DNA from: JAHRVQ01 sp029941905
GTDB taxonomy: Bacteria > Pseudomonadota > Gammaproteobacteria > Pseudomonadales > Azotimanducaceae
Length of the DNA: 64,000 nucleotides
Reading direction: 5' to 3'
Assembly: GCA_029941905.1 (NCBI GenBank)
Contig: JAPYTQ010000009.1
Coordinates: forward strand, 83,458-147,457
The translations under genes were made by a program, and so were the position numbers. The notes beneath the pieces are model-generated. The model was not told the origin of the DNA. It was given only the letters and a program-made list of their open reading frames with translations, and ran no database searches. Numbering within the stretch: position 1 is the first letter of the stretch; the number at the start of each line of letters is the position of its first letter. Shown here piece after piece: positions 8,008-17,325 of this stretch.

Positions 8008-10713
8008 CTAAAGCAGTTCAGTGATAGGTATCTTCAGCCCCACCCCAAATCCCTGTGCGAAATCCACCCCGATCTCTTTCAGAATATCAAGGGCTTCATT
8101 ATCCTCTACGAATTCAGCAATGGTTTTCTTACCCATGGAGTGTGCAACTTCGTTAATTGACTTGACCACTGCATAATCACTCGCACTGGTTTTGATGTCT
8201 GTGACAAAAATGCCATCTATCTTGACGTAATCTACGGGCAGACTTCTCAAGTACGAATAGGAAGAGACGCCCGTGCCAAAGTCATCCAATGAAAACTGGA
8301 CACCGATTACCTGCATTTTTTCAATGAACTCAACCACGTTATTGATGTTGCCGATCACGGCTTTTTCAGTAATTTCGAAGCATATTTTCGAAGTAGGCAA
8401 TCGTGTTTTGTGGAATTGTTCAAGTATGAATTCCATAAAGTCATCTTCAGCCAGTGAATTCCCAGATATATTAATAGTAAAGGCTCCCAGATGGTTCAGG
8501 CGTAGAAAGTTGTTAGCAATGAATTCGAACGTGTTTGTTATGACCCAGCGATCAATACCACCCATCCGGTTGTAGGTTTCCGCAGCAACAATAAAATCTT
8601 GCGGCGGCATCGGCTCATCATTTCCATCAAGTATGGTGAGCAATATCTCATAGTGTGGGAGTTCCTCTGAATCCTTGGCATTGGGTTGTATTAACTGGCA
8701 GTTCAGTAAAAATCTACCCTCTTCTATGGACCTATCAATCTGAGCAATGAAATTCATGATCTCTTTTCGATGGGCCAGGTCTGAGTCATCAGATTCATAA
8801 ATCTGAACTGTGTTTCGGCTTGAACTATTTGCCGTGAAACAAGCTGTATTCATTCCCCTCATCACACTTGTTGTACTTATGGTCTGTTCATCTACATTTA
8901 CCACACCGCCACTGATGGTGAGAGAAAGCTTCCCGTCAGGCTGCTCGAATTTAAATGTTTTTACTGCCGTGCAAACCTCCTGGACTATTTGCATACCCTC
9001 CTGCGCACTACAACCTTCAATTAGAAGGCCAAACTCATCGCCGCTCAAACGAGATAAGACAGCTTCTTTAGGGATCACGTTTTGAATGACGTCACTTGCT
9101 TCAATTAACAGGCCGTGAGCCGTAGTGCGTTCTTCTGAACAATCTACATCTTCAAATTGATCAATGTACAACATAGCGACAACATGGTGTGTTTTTTCTC
9201 TCTTGGCTAGTCCAATAACTCGTGACAGCTGGTATTCAAACTCTTTTTGATTTATGAGCCCGGTCAGCTTATCGTGAGTGGCCGGATGTGTCAGTTGGTT
9301 ATTCATGTTCTGCAACATGCAGTGAGATGCTCTATCTGTCAGTGACAGATTCGATTCTTCAATTATCATTGCATGGCGTTTAATTGTCATCGAGGTAAAT
9401 TGTTCAACTGTCAGCTCGTTCTGTTTTATACCTCGACGATTAACAAAAACCATGTCAGTTCTCTCTTCATTCACCCAGGCCAAGATGGCCATCTGTGGTA
9501 CTTCGATGTCGCTGACAAATTTAATCCACTCGCCGACACCAAGGCGCCGAACTCGATCAATCGAGGCTGATAGGACCAACAACAGCAACGAGCAGACTGA
9601 TAAAACTTTTAATTTGAAGTGCGATGGACCCACCAGACCCACTAAAAGATCTCGCAGAACCGCAACGCCCTTGAGTAGAAAACTAAGTTCGTCTTTCTTC
9701 CGCAACTCCAGGATATGGCCGACAATACTTGCCAGGGATTCAAGACTGGAAATGTTCTCCGCAGTGAATGGTGTGTCAGCTGACCTTTCAAAAACCAAAG
9801 TACCAACAACACCTGACCGTCCCTGCAACTGAACAGTACAACTGGCGCCACAACCATCTTGCTTCATCAATTCGGTATGCGCCCTAACAATGACCTTCTT
9901 ACGATCAGGGCATTCGGGAATAACGATAGTGCTGGACTGATCGGCTGACTCTTCCATAGCGGCCTCGATTCGACGCACCAGTTGCGTACGGGAATCAAAC
10001 TTTGCATTGTTAGACAATGCTAAAAGTTGAGTCGTCATTCCATTTACGGTACCCAGGCTGACACGGTCACACTTGAAACTTTCCGCCAGGCGATTAACTG
10101 TATCCAACGCCATTTGTTTAGTATCTGACTGCGCAAGAGCCGCTTCGATCAGGTCGATTGAAAATGTGCCAAGCTCCTGCAGACGAGTCGCTTGCCGTCC
10201 TATCAACTTGTCAATCCACATCCCGCCCCATTGGAGTAACTGTAGTATGGCTTGTTGCTGGGCTTCGGAGCGCGTAGAGATCATTAACACAACGACGCCG
10301 ACTACCTGTTCACCCGCTATCAATGGGCAGCCGATCAGATCGCAACTCTTTAGGTCACCCAGTCCTTCGTGATTGACTGTATGAGTGAGCCCTGTGCCTT
10401 CTGCCATCACCCGCTTGCTCATCTGTTTCAGCAACGGATCCTTTTTTTCATTGTTCGGCCAGTTCGCAATCCAAGCTGGTTTTGAATTGGCATTGGGGTC
10501 GCAAAAAATTCCACCGTGAATCACTCCCGCTACCATTTCGCACTGCCACAGAAGCCAGGATTGTGCGATCTCCAGGGGTAAGACCTGATTATCAGTCAGC
10601 TTGGCCGGGTCAGGTTTCGGAGATGGCCCATCCGACTCAATTGCATCCACAGGTGTCCATGGCTCATCCTGAGTCTCCGTTACCTTGGTTGCCATAAGTG
10701 CTCGATTTTCCAT
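8008..10713 (-). CDS. GAF / DUF1631-C-like / GGDEF / EAL c-di-GMP signalling protein
   Basis: A 901-residue protein. Residues ~45-335 look like GAF-type sensor domains; ~366-384 is a short hydrophobic helix (KVLSVCSLLLLVLSAS); ~390-455 resembles the C-terminal beta-domain of DUF1631 proteins (FVNRRGIKQNELT); ~475-635 is a GGDEF domain with the variant signature RLSGDEFG; ~650-900 is an EAL domain. In the EAL domain the signature is YEILLTI (Glu retained), with DDFGTG, VKIDG and a late Glu in IAEFVED present, so phosphodiesterase activity is likely. Cyclase activity of SGDEF is uncertain. The N-terminal half resembles the GAF plus helix start of some HlyD-type adaptors, which suggests a fusion (inference). 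A single spanning helix would place GGDEF-EAL outside the cytoplasm, so the helix may not cross the membrane. Confidence 0.86.
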   Translation of the reverse strand: MENRALMATKVTETQDEPWTPVDAIESDGPSPKPDPAKLTDNQVLPLEIAQSWLLWQCEMVAGVIHGGIFCDPNANSKPAWIANWPNNEKKDPLLKQMSKRVMAEGTGLTHTVNHEGLGDLKSCDLIGCPLIAGEQVVGVVVLMISTRSEAQQQAILQLLQWGGMWIDKLIGRQATRLQELGTFSIDLIEAALAQSDTKQMALDTVNRLAESFKCDRVSLGTVNGMTTQLLALSNNAKFDSRTQLVRRIEAAMEESADQSSTIVIPECPDRKKVIVRAHTELMKQDGCGASCTVQLQGRSGVVGTLVFERSADTPFTAENISSLESLASIVGHILELRKKDELSFLLKGVAVLRDLLVGLVGPSHFKLKVLSVCSLLLLVLSASIDRVRRLGVGEWIKFVSDIEVPQMAILAWVNEERTDMVFVNRRGIKQNELTVEQFTSMTIKRHAMIIEESNLSLTDRASHCMLQNMNNQLTHPATHDKLTGLINQKEFEYQLSRVIGLAKREKTHHVVAMLYIDQFEDVDCSEERTTAHGLLIEASDVIQNVIPKEAVLSRLSGDEFGLLIEGCSAQEGMQIVQEVCTAVKTFKFEQPDGKLSLTISGGVVNVDEQTISTTSVMRGMNTACFTANSSSRNTVQIYESDDSDLAHRKEIMNFIAQIDRSIEEGRFLLNCQLIQPNAKDSEELPHYEILLTILDGNDEPMPPQDFIVAAETYNRMGGIDRWVITNTFEFIANNFLRLNHLGAFTINISGNSLAEDDFMEFILEQFHKTRLPTSKICFEITEKAVIGNINNVVEFIEKMQVIGVQFSLDDFGTGVSSYSYLRSLPVDYVKIDGIFVTDIKTSASDYAVVKSINEVAHSMGKKTIAEFVEDNEALDILKEIGVDFAQGFGVGLKIPITELL

Positions 10714-10947
10714 GCTTCTTATGTATACGTCTTAAACAAAGTGATACCAAGCATACGATATTGGTTTCAACGGCGATGTTTTATTGCATTTGTGCAAGTA
10801 CTTGAAATGAAACGCTTACCGCCATTTGTGTGGGTCCCGATTCGTTCCAGATGGTAACCGAATCCATCGATCTTCCGGCCGCTAGCTAGACCCGCGCCAG
10901 CGTTATCGTTATCGTGTATCCCACAGAATGATCAGGAAGACTCTCAA

Positions 10948-13032
10948 ATGCGTTTTTTCTCCTCGGCCGTAATGGTAATTGGTTGCCTGTTGATTTTTGG
11001 ATGTACACCTGATGAACCTGTTGAACCGTCCCGGACTGAAACCCCAATCCCTGAAGTTTCCTGGCCAATGCATGGCCAGGATCCCGGTGAGGCTCGTTAC
11101 AGCGAGTTAACCGACATTAACCAGGAAACAGTTTCAGAGCTGGGTGTCGCCTGGAGTTATGAACTGGGTTCCACTCGTGGGGTAGAGACCACACCGATCA
11201 TTGTCGACGGCGTGATGTACGCAACGGCACCCTGGAGCGTTGTTCATGCGATTGATGCCAGTAGCGGCAAGGGATTGTGGCAGTATGACCCTGAGGTACC
11301 CAGGCAATGGGGGCGCTGGGCCTGCTGTGATGTGGTGAACCGTGGCGTTGCAGTCTGGCGGGACCGCCTGGTCTTCGGCACGCTGGACGGTCGGCTTGTA
11401 GCCCTGGATAAACAAAACGGTAAAAAGCTCTGGGAAGTGCAAACCACACCAACAGACAAGGCCTATACCATCACCGGGGCACCACGAATAGCCAACAACA
11501 AGGTGATTATCGGCAACGGGGGTGCTGAATATGGTGTTCGAGGCTACGTTACTGCATACGATGTAAACACCGGGGAACAGCTATGGCGCTTCTATACTGT
11601 ACCGGGAGACCCTTCAAAACCATTGGAACACCCGGATCTTGACATCGCGATACCGACCTGGAGCGGCCAGTGGTGGAAAGCTGGCGGTGGCGGCACCGCC
11701 TGGGACAGCATGGCGTTTGATCCTGCGCTAAATTTAATCTACGTGGGAGCTGGCAACGGTTCCCCCTGGTCACGGTACGAGAGAAGCCCCGGGGGTGGAG
11801 ACAATTTGTTTTTGTCTTCGATAATTGCACTCGATGTAGATACCGGCCGATTGAGCTGGCACTACCAGACAACGCCAGGTGACAACTGGGACTACACAGC
11901 AACCCAACACATTCTGCTAGCTGAACTAACCATCAATGGTGAGGTGCGTCAAGTCCTGCTGCAGGCACCAAAGAATGGATTTCTATATGCTCTAGACCGT
12001 GCCAGCGGTGAACTCTTGTCAGCGACCCACTATGTTGACTTGAACTGGGCAAGCCATGTCGATATTGAAAGTGGGCGGCCCGTAGAAACTGAAGATGCTA
12101 ATTATGCCGAGATCCTGAAGAAGGTCACGCCGGGCCCTGCGGGCGGTCACAACTGGCAACCCATGTCTTACAGCCAGAACACACAGCTACTTTATTTGCC
12201 AGCACATGACACCGGCTTGTGGTACAAGAACGACGATGAATTTGTGTATGATCCGGCCACCTGGAACCTGGGTCTCATGTTTGACGACGAGTTCACGGCC
12301 AGTGCCACGAAGGATGCACCGGTATTCCGGGGCCACCTGATTGCCTGGGACCCTGTCGAACGCAGACCCCGCTGGCAGAAACGTCTCAAAGGTCACTGGA
12401 ACGGCGGCCTGCTAACCACCGCAGGTGGGCTATTGTTTCAGGGTACCGCAGATGGCCGATTCACTGCATATCGTGACAGCAACGGAGAACAGCTTTGGCA
12501 AATGTCTTCGACCACGGGTTTCTTTGCGCCTCCTGTCACGTATCGCAGCAAGGGTGAACAATATGTTGCAATTGCAGCGGGTATCGGCGGTGGCATGGGC
12601 GCGGTAGTCGAAGGGGCGATGATCAACAGTTATCACAATGAAGGCAGGATCATTGCTTTTAAGCTCGCTGGCAGCGCAGTTATGCCGGTATCGGCGAAAC
12701 GTGATTTCTCCCTGCCCAGGTTACCACGAATAAAAACCAAACCGGATCAGATTGCTGAAGGCAGCAGACTCTATGGCAAATATTGCGGCTGGTGTCATGG
12801 TGGCGGCGTAGTAAGCAGTATGTTGTACCCTGACCTTCGCTACTTAAGCCCGGACAAGCATGCGATCTTTAAGGAAATAGTCGTTGATGGTGCTCTGCAG
12901 GGATTGGGAATGCCGAAATTTGACGACGTACTCGATGCCAGCCAAGCACTTGCAATCCAGGCATTTGTCATCGAACAATCGGCGCTCTTACGAGAAGAGT
13001 TAAAACAAGAGTTACAAAAGGAATCGAAGTAA
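10948..13032 (+). CDS. PQQ-dependent alcohol dehydrogenase with C-terminal cytochrome c (quinohemoprotein)
   Basis: A 694-residue periplasmic quinohemoprotein. An N-terminal lipoprotein-like signal ends in LLIFGC (Cys19), suggesting membrane anchoring. Residues ~35-590 form the eight-bladed PQQ propeller, with the vicinal Cys pair in WACCDVVNRG and the catalytic Asp in GDNWDYTATQ. The residue two after that Asp is Thr, not Asp, pointing to a calcium-type rather than lanthanide-type enzyme. The C-terminal domain binds heme c through CGWCH. It would oxidise alcohols or aldehydes and pass electrons to the respiratory chain. PQQ biosynthesis genes are not in the window. AGGAAG precedes the start. 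The 234-bp upstream region, shared with the divergent GGDEF-EAL gene, contains no feature I could identify. Confidence 0.92.
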   Translation: MRFFSSAVMVIGCLLIFGCTPDEPVEPSRTETPIPEVSWPMHGQDPGEARYSELTDINQETVSELGVAWSYELGSTRGVETTPIIVDGVMYATAPWSVVHAIDASSGKGLWQYDPEVPRQWGRWACCDVVNRGVAVWRDRLVFGTLDGRLVALDKQNGKKLWEVQTTPTDKAYTITGAPRIANNKVIIGNGGAEYGVRGYVTAYDVNTGEQLWRFYTVPGDPSKPLEHPDLDIAIPTWSGQWWKAGGGGTAWDSMAFDPALNLIYVGAGNGSPWSRYERSPGGGDNLFLSSIIALDVDTGRLSWHYQTTPGDNWDYTATQHILLAELTINGEVRQVLLQAPKNGFLYALDRASGELLSATHYVDLNWASHVDIESGRPVETEDANYAEILKKVTPGPAGGHNWQPMSYSQNTQLLYLPAHDTGLWYKNDDEFVYDPATWNLGLMFDDEFTASATKDAPVFRGHLIAWDPVERRPRWQKRLKGHWNGGLLTTAGGLLFQGTADGRFTAYRDSNGEQLWQMSSTTGFFAPPVTYRSKGEQYVAIAAGIGGGMGAVVEGAMINSYHNEGRIIAFKLAGSAVMPVSAKRDFSLPRLPRIKTKPDQIAEGSRLYGKYCGWCHGGGVVSSMLYPDLRYLSPDKHAIFKEIVVDGALQGLGMPKFDDVLDASQALAIQAFVIEQSALLREELKQELQKESK

Positions 13033-13050
13033 TGATCTCGGGGAGCGTAT

Positions 13051-13254
13051 CTATCGGTCCCGCACTTCCTGTTCCAGACTATGCATTTCTTCCAGGAGCG
13101 TTTTGAGCGTTTCGAGGGCGTCATTGTACTTCGCGTCCTCCTCCTCGCTTTCCCCAAACACATACCCGTTTGGCACACTGGAATAAGGACTGCGTTTCAG
13201 AACATGGAGTTGTTCGATCAATTCACCATGTCGACGTCTTTGTTTCAGGCTCAT
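13051..13254 (-). CDS. Small charged hypothetical protein (67 aa)
   Basis: Minus-strand reading frame of 67 residues from ATG at 13254 (a GTG at 13272 would add six). The product is rich in Glu, Lys, Arg and Leu, with a likely C-terminal amphipathic or coiled helix (ALETLKTLLEEMHSLEQEVRDR, about residues 46-67) after a central SPYSSVPNGYVFGE segment. This composition looks like a real protein and not an out-of-frame shadow, but there is no strong RBS and the family is not recognised. It converges on the PQQ dehydrogenase gene and could be a non-coding artefact. Confidence 0.45.
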   Translation of the reverse strand: MSLKQRRRHGELIEQLHVLKRSPYSSVPNGYVFGESEEEDAKYNDALETLKTLLEEMHSLEQEVRDR

Positions 13255-13415
13255 CTGCCACATTTGGCACACTCAAAGTCAGGTTTTTAACGGTCATATA
13301 ATATCAAAAGTGAGACAACAAATGTGAACTACCCAAGCGGATATGCACCGGTGAAGTGCTAAATGCACGGTATTCGATGTAAAGTAACAATCAGACTCGC
13401 CAACAAGAGAAAACC

Positions 13416-15002
13416 ATGCAGACTCGTGTAAATGAAACCTGGCAAGTATCGAAGGCTTCAATTTCCAGTACAGGGGGCATGGTCGCGAGCCAGCATCACC
13501 TGGCCTCGGATGTTGGAGCGGCAATTCTAAGACAAGGCGGCAATGCCATTGACGCAGCAATCGCAACCGGGCTTGCGATTGGTACGCTTGAGCCCTGGAT
13601 GAGCGGCATCGGTGGCGGCGGTTATACAACTATTTATCTTGCAAAGACCAACACGATTAAGGTCATCGAATTTGGCATGCGGGCGCCGTTTAACTCTGTG
13701 CCTGGAGACTATCCCCTGGCACAGAGCGGAGAAAATAGCGCCGACGCCTTCAACTGGCCTGTCGTTATTGATGATGTAAATATCCATGGACCGTTAGCGG
13801 TCGCCGTACCCGGCTATATCAAGGGGATTGCACTGGCGCTTGAAAGCTTTGGCACGCTAACCTGGAAAGAAGTTATTGAACCTGCCTGCCAACTGGCAGA
13901 ATGGGGTTTGCCCATCGACTGGTACAACGCGTCGAAAATTAACCTGTTTGCCCGGGGCCTGAACAAATATCCGGAGACCCGAAGGGTCTATCTCGCCGAT
14001 GGACTTCCACCGGTGCAGACCCTGGACGGCAGCATCGACAACCTGACGCTGGGGCGGCTGGCGTCTACCTACCGGCGTTTACAAGCTGATGGTCCGGAAG
14101 ATTATTACTGTGGTGCATTGGCCAGGGATATCGCCAGTGATCTGTCGATGGCGGGATCACGGATTACCGAAAAAGATCTCAGCGCCTATGAGGCGACCAT
14201 TTCAGAGCCGTTGAGTACCCGCTATAGAAATTCCTGGGTGCACACAGCAGGGCCACTTACCGCCGGACCCAGCTTGATCCAGGCACTGAGTCTGCTTCAG
14301 GAAAAGCTTGGGGTGCTTCCTTCGAGCGCCAATTCCAGACCTGATCTCATCACGTTCGAAGCCTACGCGGATTCGCTGCTTGAATCCTATACCTATCGAC
14401 TGTCCCACTTAGGTGAAGGACCCGACAAAGCAATACCAACCAACACCACCCATATCTGTGCCGCCGACAAACACGGCAATGTCGTCTCCCACACCCAAAC
14501 GATCATGTCGGCATTTGGCTCGCGTATTATGTTGCCTGAGACAGGTATCCTGATGAACAACGGGATGATGTGGTTCGACCCAAGACCGGGCGGGCCCAAC
14601 TCTGTAAAAGGTGGCAGGCATCCTCTGTGTAACATGTGCCCAGTGATAATCCAGCAGGACAATGGCACCGTCATCGCCGCAGGTGCCTGTGGTGGTCGCA
14701 AAATATTCCCGGCGATTTTCCAGTTGATTTCTTCAATACTGGATTTCAACATGAACATTAACGACGCGGTGCATCAACCCAGAATAGATGTTTCCGGTAC
14801 CGATCTTGTGACCCTGATGGATTCGCTAGGGAAAGATATCATCAGCGGACTTGAGAATAAGTATCCGCAAACGAATGTCAGGGCGAACGGAGTATCCCCT
14901 AACTTGTTTGCCTTGCCGCAAATCATCAGCCGGACCAAAGACGGGGAAATGGAAGGCGGGTGCTTTATTCCATCACCCCATGCGAAAGTATCGGTGGTTT
15001 GA
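13416..15002 (+). CDS. Gamma-glutamyltransferase family protein
   Basis: A 528-residue Ntn-hydrolase of the gamma-glutamyltranspeptidase family, made as a precursor that self-cleaves before a Thr. The N-terminal block GGMVASQHHLASDVG..ILRQGGNAIDAAIA and GIGGGG are the expected large-subunit signatures. The cleavage and nucleophile site is in PTNTTHICAADKHGN, followed by the small-subunit oxyanion block SAFGSRIMLPETGILMNNGM. The C-terminal GG usually seen in glutathione-type GGTs is replaced by CGGRKIF, and no signal peptide is obvious, so it may be a cytoplasmic or atypical branch that acts on a non-glutathione amide. RBS AAGAGA precedes the ATG. Confidence 0.88.
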   Translation: MQTRVNETWQVSKASISSTGGMVASQHHLASDVGAAILRQGGNAIDAAIATGLAIGTLEPWMSGIGGGGYTTIYLAKTNTIKVIEFGMRAPFNSVPGDYPLAQSGENSADAFNWPVVIDDVNIHGPLAVAVPGYIKGIALALESFGTLTWKEVIEPACQLAEWGLPIDWYNASKINLFARGLNKYPETRRVYLADGLPPVQTLDGSIDNLTLGRLASTYRRLQADGPEDYYCGALARDIASDLSMAGSRITEKDLSAYEATISEPLSTRYRNSWVHTAGPLTAGPSLIQALSLLQEKLGVLPSSANSRPDLITFEAYADSLLESYTYRLSHLGEGPDKAIPTNTTHICAADKHGNVVSHTQTIMSAFGSRIMLPETGILMNNGMMWFDPRPGGPNSVKGGRHPLCNMCPVIIQQDNGTVIAAGACGGRKIFPAIFQLISSILDFNMNINDAVHQPRIDVSGTDLVTLMDSLGKDIISGLENKYPQTNVRANGVSPNLFALPQIISRTKDGEMEGGCFIPSPHAKVSVV

Positions 15003-15013
15003 AACACCTGTTC

Positions 15014-15790
15014 CTAACGCCCCTTAAATTCCGGCTGCCTTTTCTCAACAAATGCTCGGAATGCCTCACGGCTATCTTCTGTTGCACCGGTGCGGCTGTG
15101 TCGTTCTGTTTCGAGTTCAATATAATCCCGTAAGCTCATGTTCTCGGCACTGATAAAGTTCTTCTTCATTTCACTCATTGCCAGTGGTGCAGAGCTGGCC
15201 AATCGATCAATAATTTCATCAACTTCATCGCGAAAGGAATCATCACTGAAAGTCCTTGCCACAAGACCGATACGCTCCGCTTCTTCGGCACCAAACTTTC
15301 CTGGTATTAACATCAGTTCTCGCGCCTTGGTGGCACCCAGTATCCTGGGCAATAACCAGGGCGCTGCCATGTCACCGGAAATGGCGACACCCAGAAAAGC
15401 CGAGTTGAATGTTGCCCGGGCTGTTGCATAGCGCAAATCACACGCGCAAGCCCATCCAAACCCAGCACCGGCACAAGCACCATTGATGGCGGCTACCGTA
15501 ACCTTGGGCATCTCATGCAGCAACGAGGTAATACTGAAATATTCCTTTCGGTTTGGTTCCTGGCGTTCATCGCTGGTATAGGCTTTTAAATCTGCACCGG
15601 GACAAAACCCGCGCCCGGCACCAGTGAACTGAACCACCCTGATGTTTTCATCAATCGCAACTGCAGACAGGCATTCATAGAGTTCCCGCATCATCGTATT
15701 GGTGATGCCGTTAAGGTTATCGGGGCGGTTAAGGGTGATGGTGGCACGAGTACCGTCTACATCATAAAGAATGGTTTGATAATCCGACAT
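15014..15790 (-). CDS. Enoyl-CoA hydratase/isomerase family protein
   Basis: A 258-residue crotonase. The start at 15790 (MSDYQTILYDVDG) is chosen because GGGAG lies just upstream and the product then matches the normal family length; the frame runs 60 residues further upstream without family similarity. Signatures: ITLNRPDNLNGIT, oxyanion strand GFCPGADLKAY, and CAGAGFGWACACDLRYA. A Glu or Asp catalytic pair cannot be confirmed without alignment. It converges on the gamma-glutamyltransferase (11-bp gap) and lies 100 bp downstream of an MFS transporter on the same strand, so the two may form an uptake-and-degradation pair (inference). Confidence 0.88.
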   Translation of the reverse strand: MSDYQTILYDVDGTRATITLNRPDNLNGITNTMMRELYECLSAVAIDENIRVVQFTGAGRGFCPGADLKAYTSDERQEPNRKEYFSITSLLHEMPKVTVAAINGACAGAGFGWACACDLRYATARATFNSAFLGVAISGDMAAPWLLPRILGATKARELMLIPGKFGAEEAERIGLVARTFSDDSFRDEVDEIIDRLASSAPLAMSEMKKNFISAENMSLRDYIELETERHSRTGATEDSREAFRAFVEKRQPEFKGR

Positions 15791-15890
15791 GAATATACTC
15801 CCGTTGATTTGCAGTTTATTGTTGCCAACCTTTCCTGGCAACATTTCCCTGGCAAAGACTGACACGATATGTGATTGCAATCCAGTGGCT

Positions 15891-17192
15891 TCAGGCGGCT
15901 TTTCTGGAAATAACCCTTTGCCGTTCCCTCGCACCGCCAGCTTGTATAAAGAATGGTCCAACACAGGCAAAAGCCATCAGCCCGGCGAGTATCACGAAGG
16001 CAATCTTATAGCTGCCGGTACTGTCGTAAATATATCCAGCCAGCGGTGATGCTGATATCACCAGGGGAAGTTCAACCAGCCTTAACACGCCATTAGCGGT
16101 GCCAAATGAGCTATTACCCATCGCCACCGATATTGCAAAGGTGCGAAGGGGGCTCATCCCGGCATATCCAAAACCGTAGGTGCACCCTGCCAGCAAGGAC
16201 AAATAGAAGTCATCCGCATTGGCAAACATCAGCAAGGCAATACACTGCATAATCAGCGCCATCCAGATGGTCACCCTGGCCCCGAACACGTCGGACATCC
16301 ACCCCACTACCGGCTTACCCAATGCAGCAAACAGTGCTGTCGCCGATAATATCCACGCTGCATTTGCAGGGCTTAAGCCGATATCCTTTAAATGGCCAAA
16401 CAGGTGAAGCATAACCGCGGAATAGACACAGCCCATGGCACCGAACATCAGGCCAATACTCCAAAAAGCGGGAAATCGAAGCATCTCCTGCCAGCGCCAC
16501 AGTCTTGTCTCTGTTGCCATCTCGACAATCTGTTCCTTGTTGGATTCGACATACTTCAGCCCGTCCCTCACTTCTCCCACGTCCTCCGGCCTGTCCTTCA
16601 GGTAGAAATAGACCAGGGGCGTCAGAATTGAGATAACGATGACCGCAAAGATAACAAAGCTGCTGCGCCAACCGACAGCTGCGACCAACGCCGTCACCAG
16701 TGGTGGCATCACCACACCCGCCAGCGAAGCACCCAGTACCCCGAGTGCTATAGCCCTGCCCCGCCAGTGATCAAACCAGCTGATCACGGTACGATGCCAG
16801 GCAAGATTGCCCATGCAGCTCATGCCAAGCCCCATACCCAACCCGATTATCAAATAGAACTGCCATAAGGTCTGGCAAACGGAAAGCAATAAATATGAAA
16901 AAGTGACAATACCGATACCGATCAGGATGACGCGCCGGGGAGAATGGGTATCAAGAAACCGGCCTAGAAATGGCGCAATGACAGCACTGGTTACCGCAGC
17001 AATGGAAAACCCCATGGCGATTTCGAATCGACTGCCATCCGCCAGCTCCTCAGCGAGGGAAGGCAGAAAAACGCCCCGGGAATAGGAATAAAAACCCGTG
17101 CCGAGAAATGTCAGGATCGCACCGATAACGACGACGATCCATCCATAAAAAACCGAGCCGGTTTTGACTGAAATGCTGCTGTACAGAGTCAT
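15891..17192 (-). CDS. MFS transporter, monocarboxylate/OFA-like
   Basis: A 433-residue major facilitator with about 12 membrane helices. The first helix and loop (SVFYGWIVVVIGAILTFLGTGFYSYSRGVFLPSLAEEL) are typical of the monocarboxylate/oxalate-formate antiporter branch, and FLDTHSPRRVILIG is the loop 2-3 MFS motif. A long central cytoplasmic loop (KDRPEDVGEVRDGLK and onward) separates the halves. Likely substrate: an organic acid, proton coupled. A promoter with TATAAT and TTGACT boxes is visible upstream on the minus strand (17246-17276). The crotonase at 15790 follows downstream. Confidence 0.88.
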   Translation of the reverse strand: MTLYSSISVKTGSVFYGWIVVVIGAILTFLGTGFYSYSRGVFLPSLAEELADGSRFEIAMGFSIAAVTSAVIAPFLGRFLDTHSPRRVILIGIGIVTFSYLLLSVCQTLWQFYLIIGLGMGLGMSCMGNLAWHRTVISWFDHWRGRAIALGVLGASLAGVVMPPLVTALVAAVGWRSSFVIFAVIVISILTPLVYFYLKDRPEDVGEVRDGLKYVESNKEQIVEMATETRLWRWQEMLRFPAFWSIGLMFGAMGCVYSAVMLHLFGHLKDIGLSPANAAWILSATALFAALGKPVVGWMSDVFGARVTIWMALIMQCIALLMFANADDFYLSLLAGCTYGFGYAGMSPLRTFAISVAMGNSSFGTANGVLRLVELPLVISASPLAGYIYDSTGSYKIAFVILAGLMAFACVGPFFIQAGGARERQRVISRKAA

Positions 17193-17245
17193 AATGTGGC
17201 TACATCAACTAGCCCGGTCGCTCTCATAGAAGTGTTATTTCAAAG

Positions 17246-17276
17246 ATTATAACGTGCTAGTCTTCCATCTAGTCAA
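17246..17276 (-). promoter_or_regulatory. Candidate sigma-70 promoter of the MFS gene with a direct-repeat site in the spacer
   Basis: On the minus strand, TTGACT (17276-17271) is followed after 19 bp by a perfect TATAAT (17251-17246), about 50 bp before the MFS start codon. The spacer is 2 bp longer than optimal, a feature of promoters that need an activator. On the + strand CTAGTC occurs twice (17257-17262 and 17269-17274) with a 12-bp period, overlapping the -35 box, which could be a regulator site. Confidence 0.45.
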
Positions 17277-17325
17277 CTCTTTGTCGGATGCGTCTTCAAG
17301 AACGCATGGATTTAATGGATAGAAC

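Noticed and set aside
15791..15970. Long N-terminal extension of the crotonase at 15014
   Set aside because: The 60 residues are unlike the family, and a good RBS (GGGAG) precedes the internal ATG at 15790.
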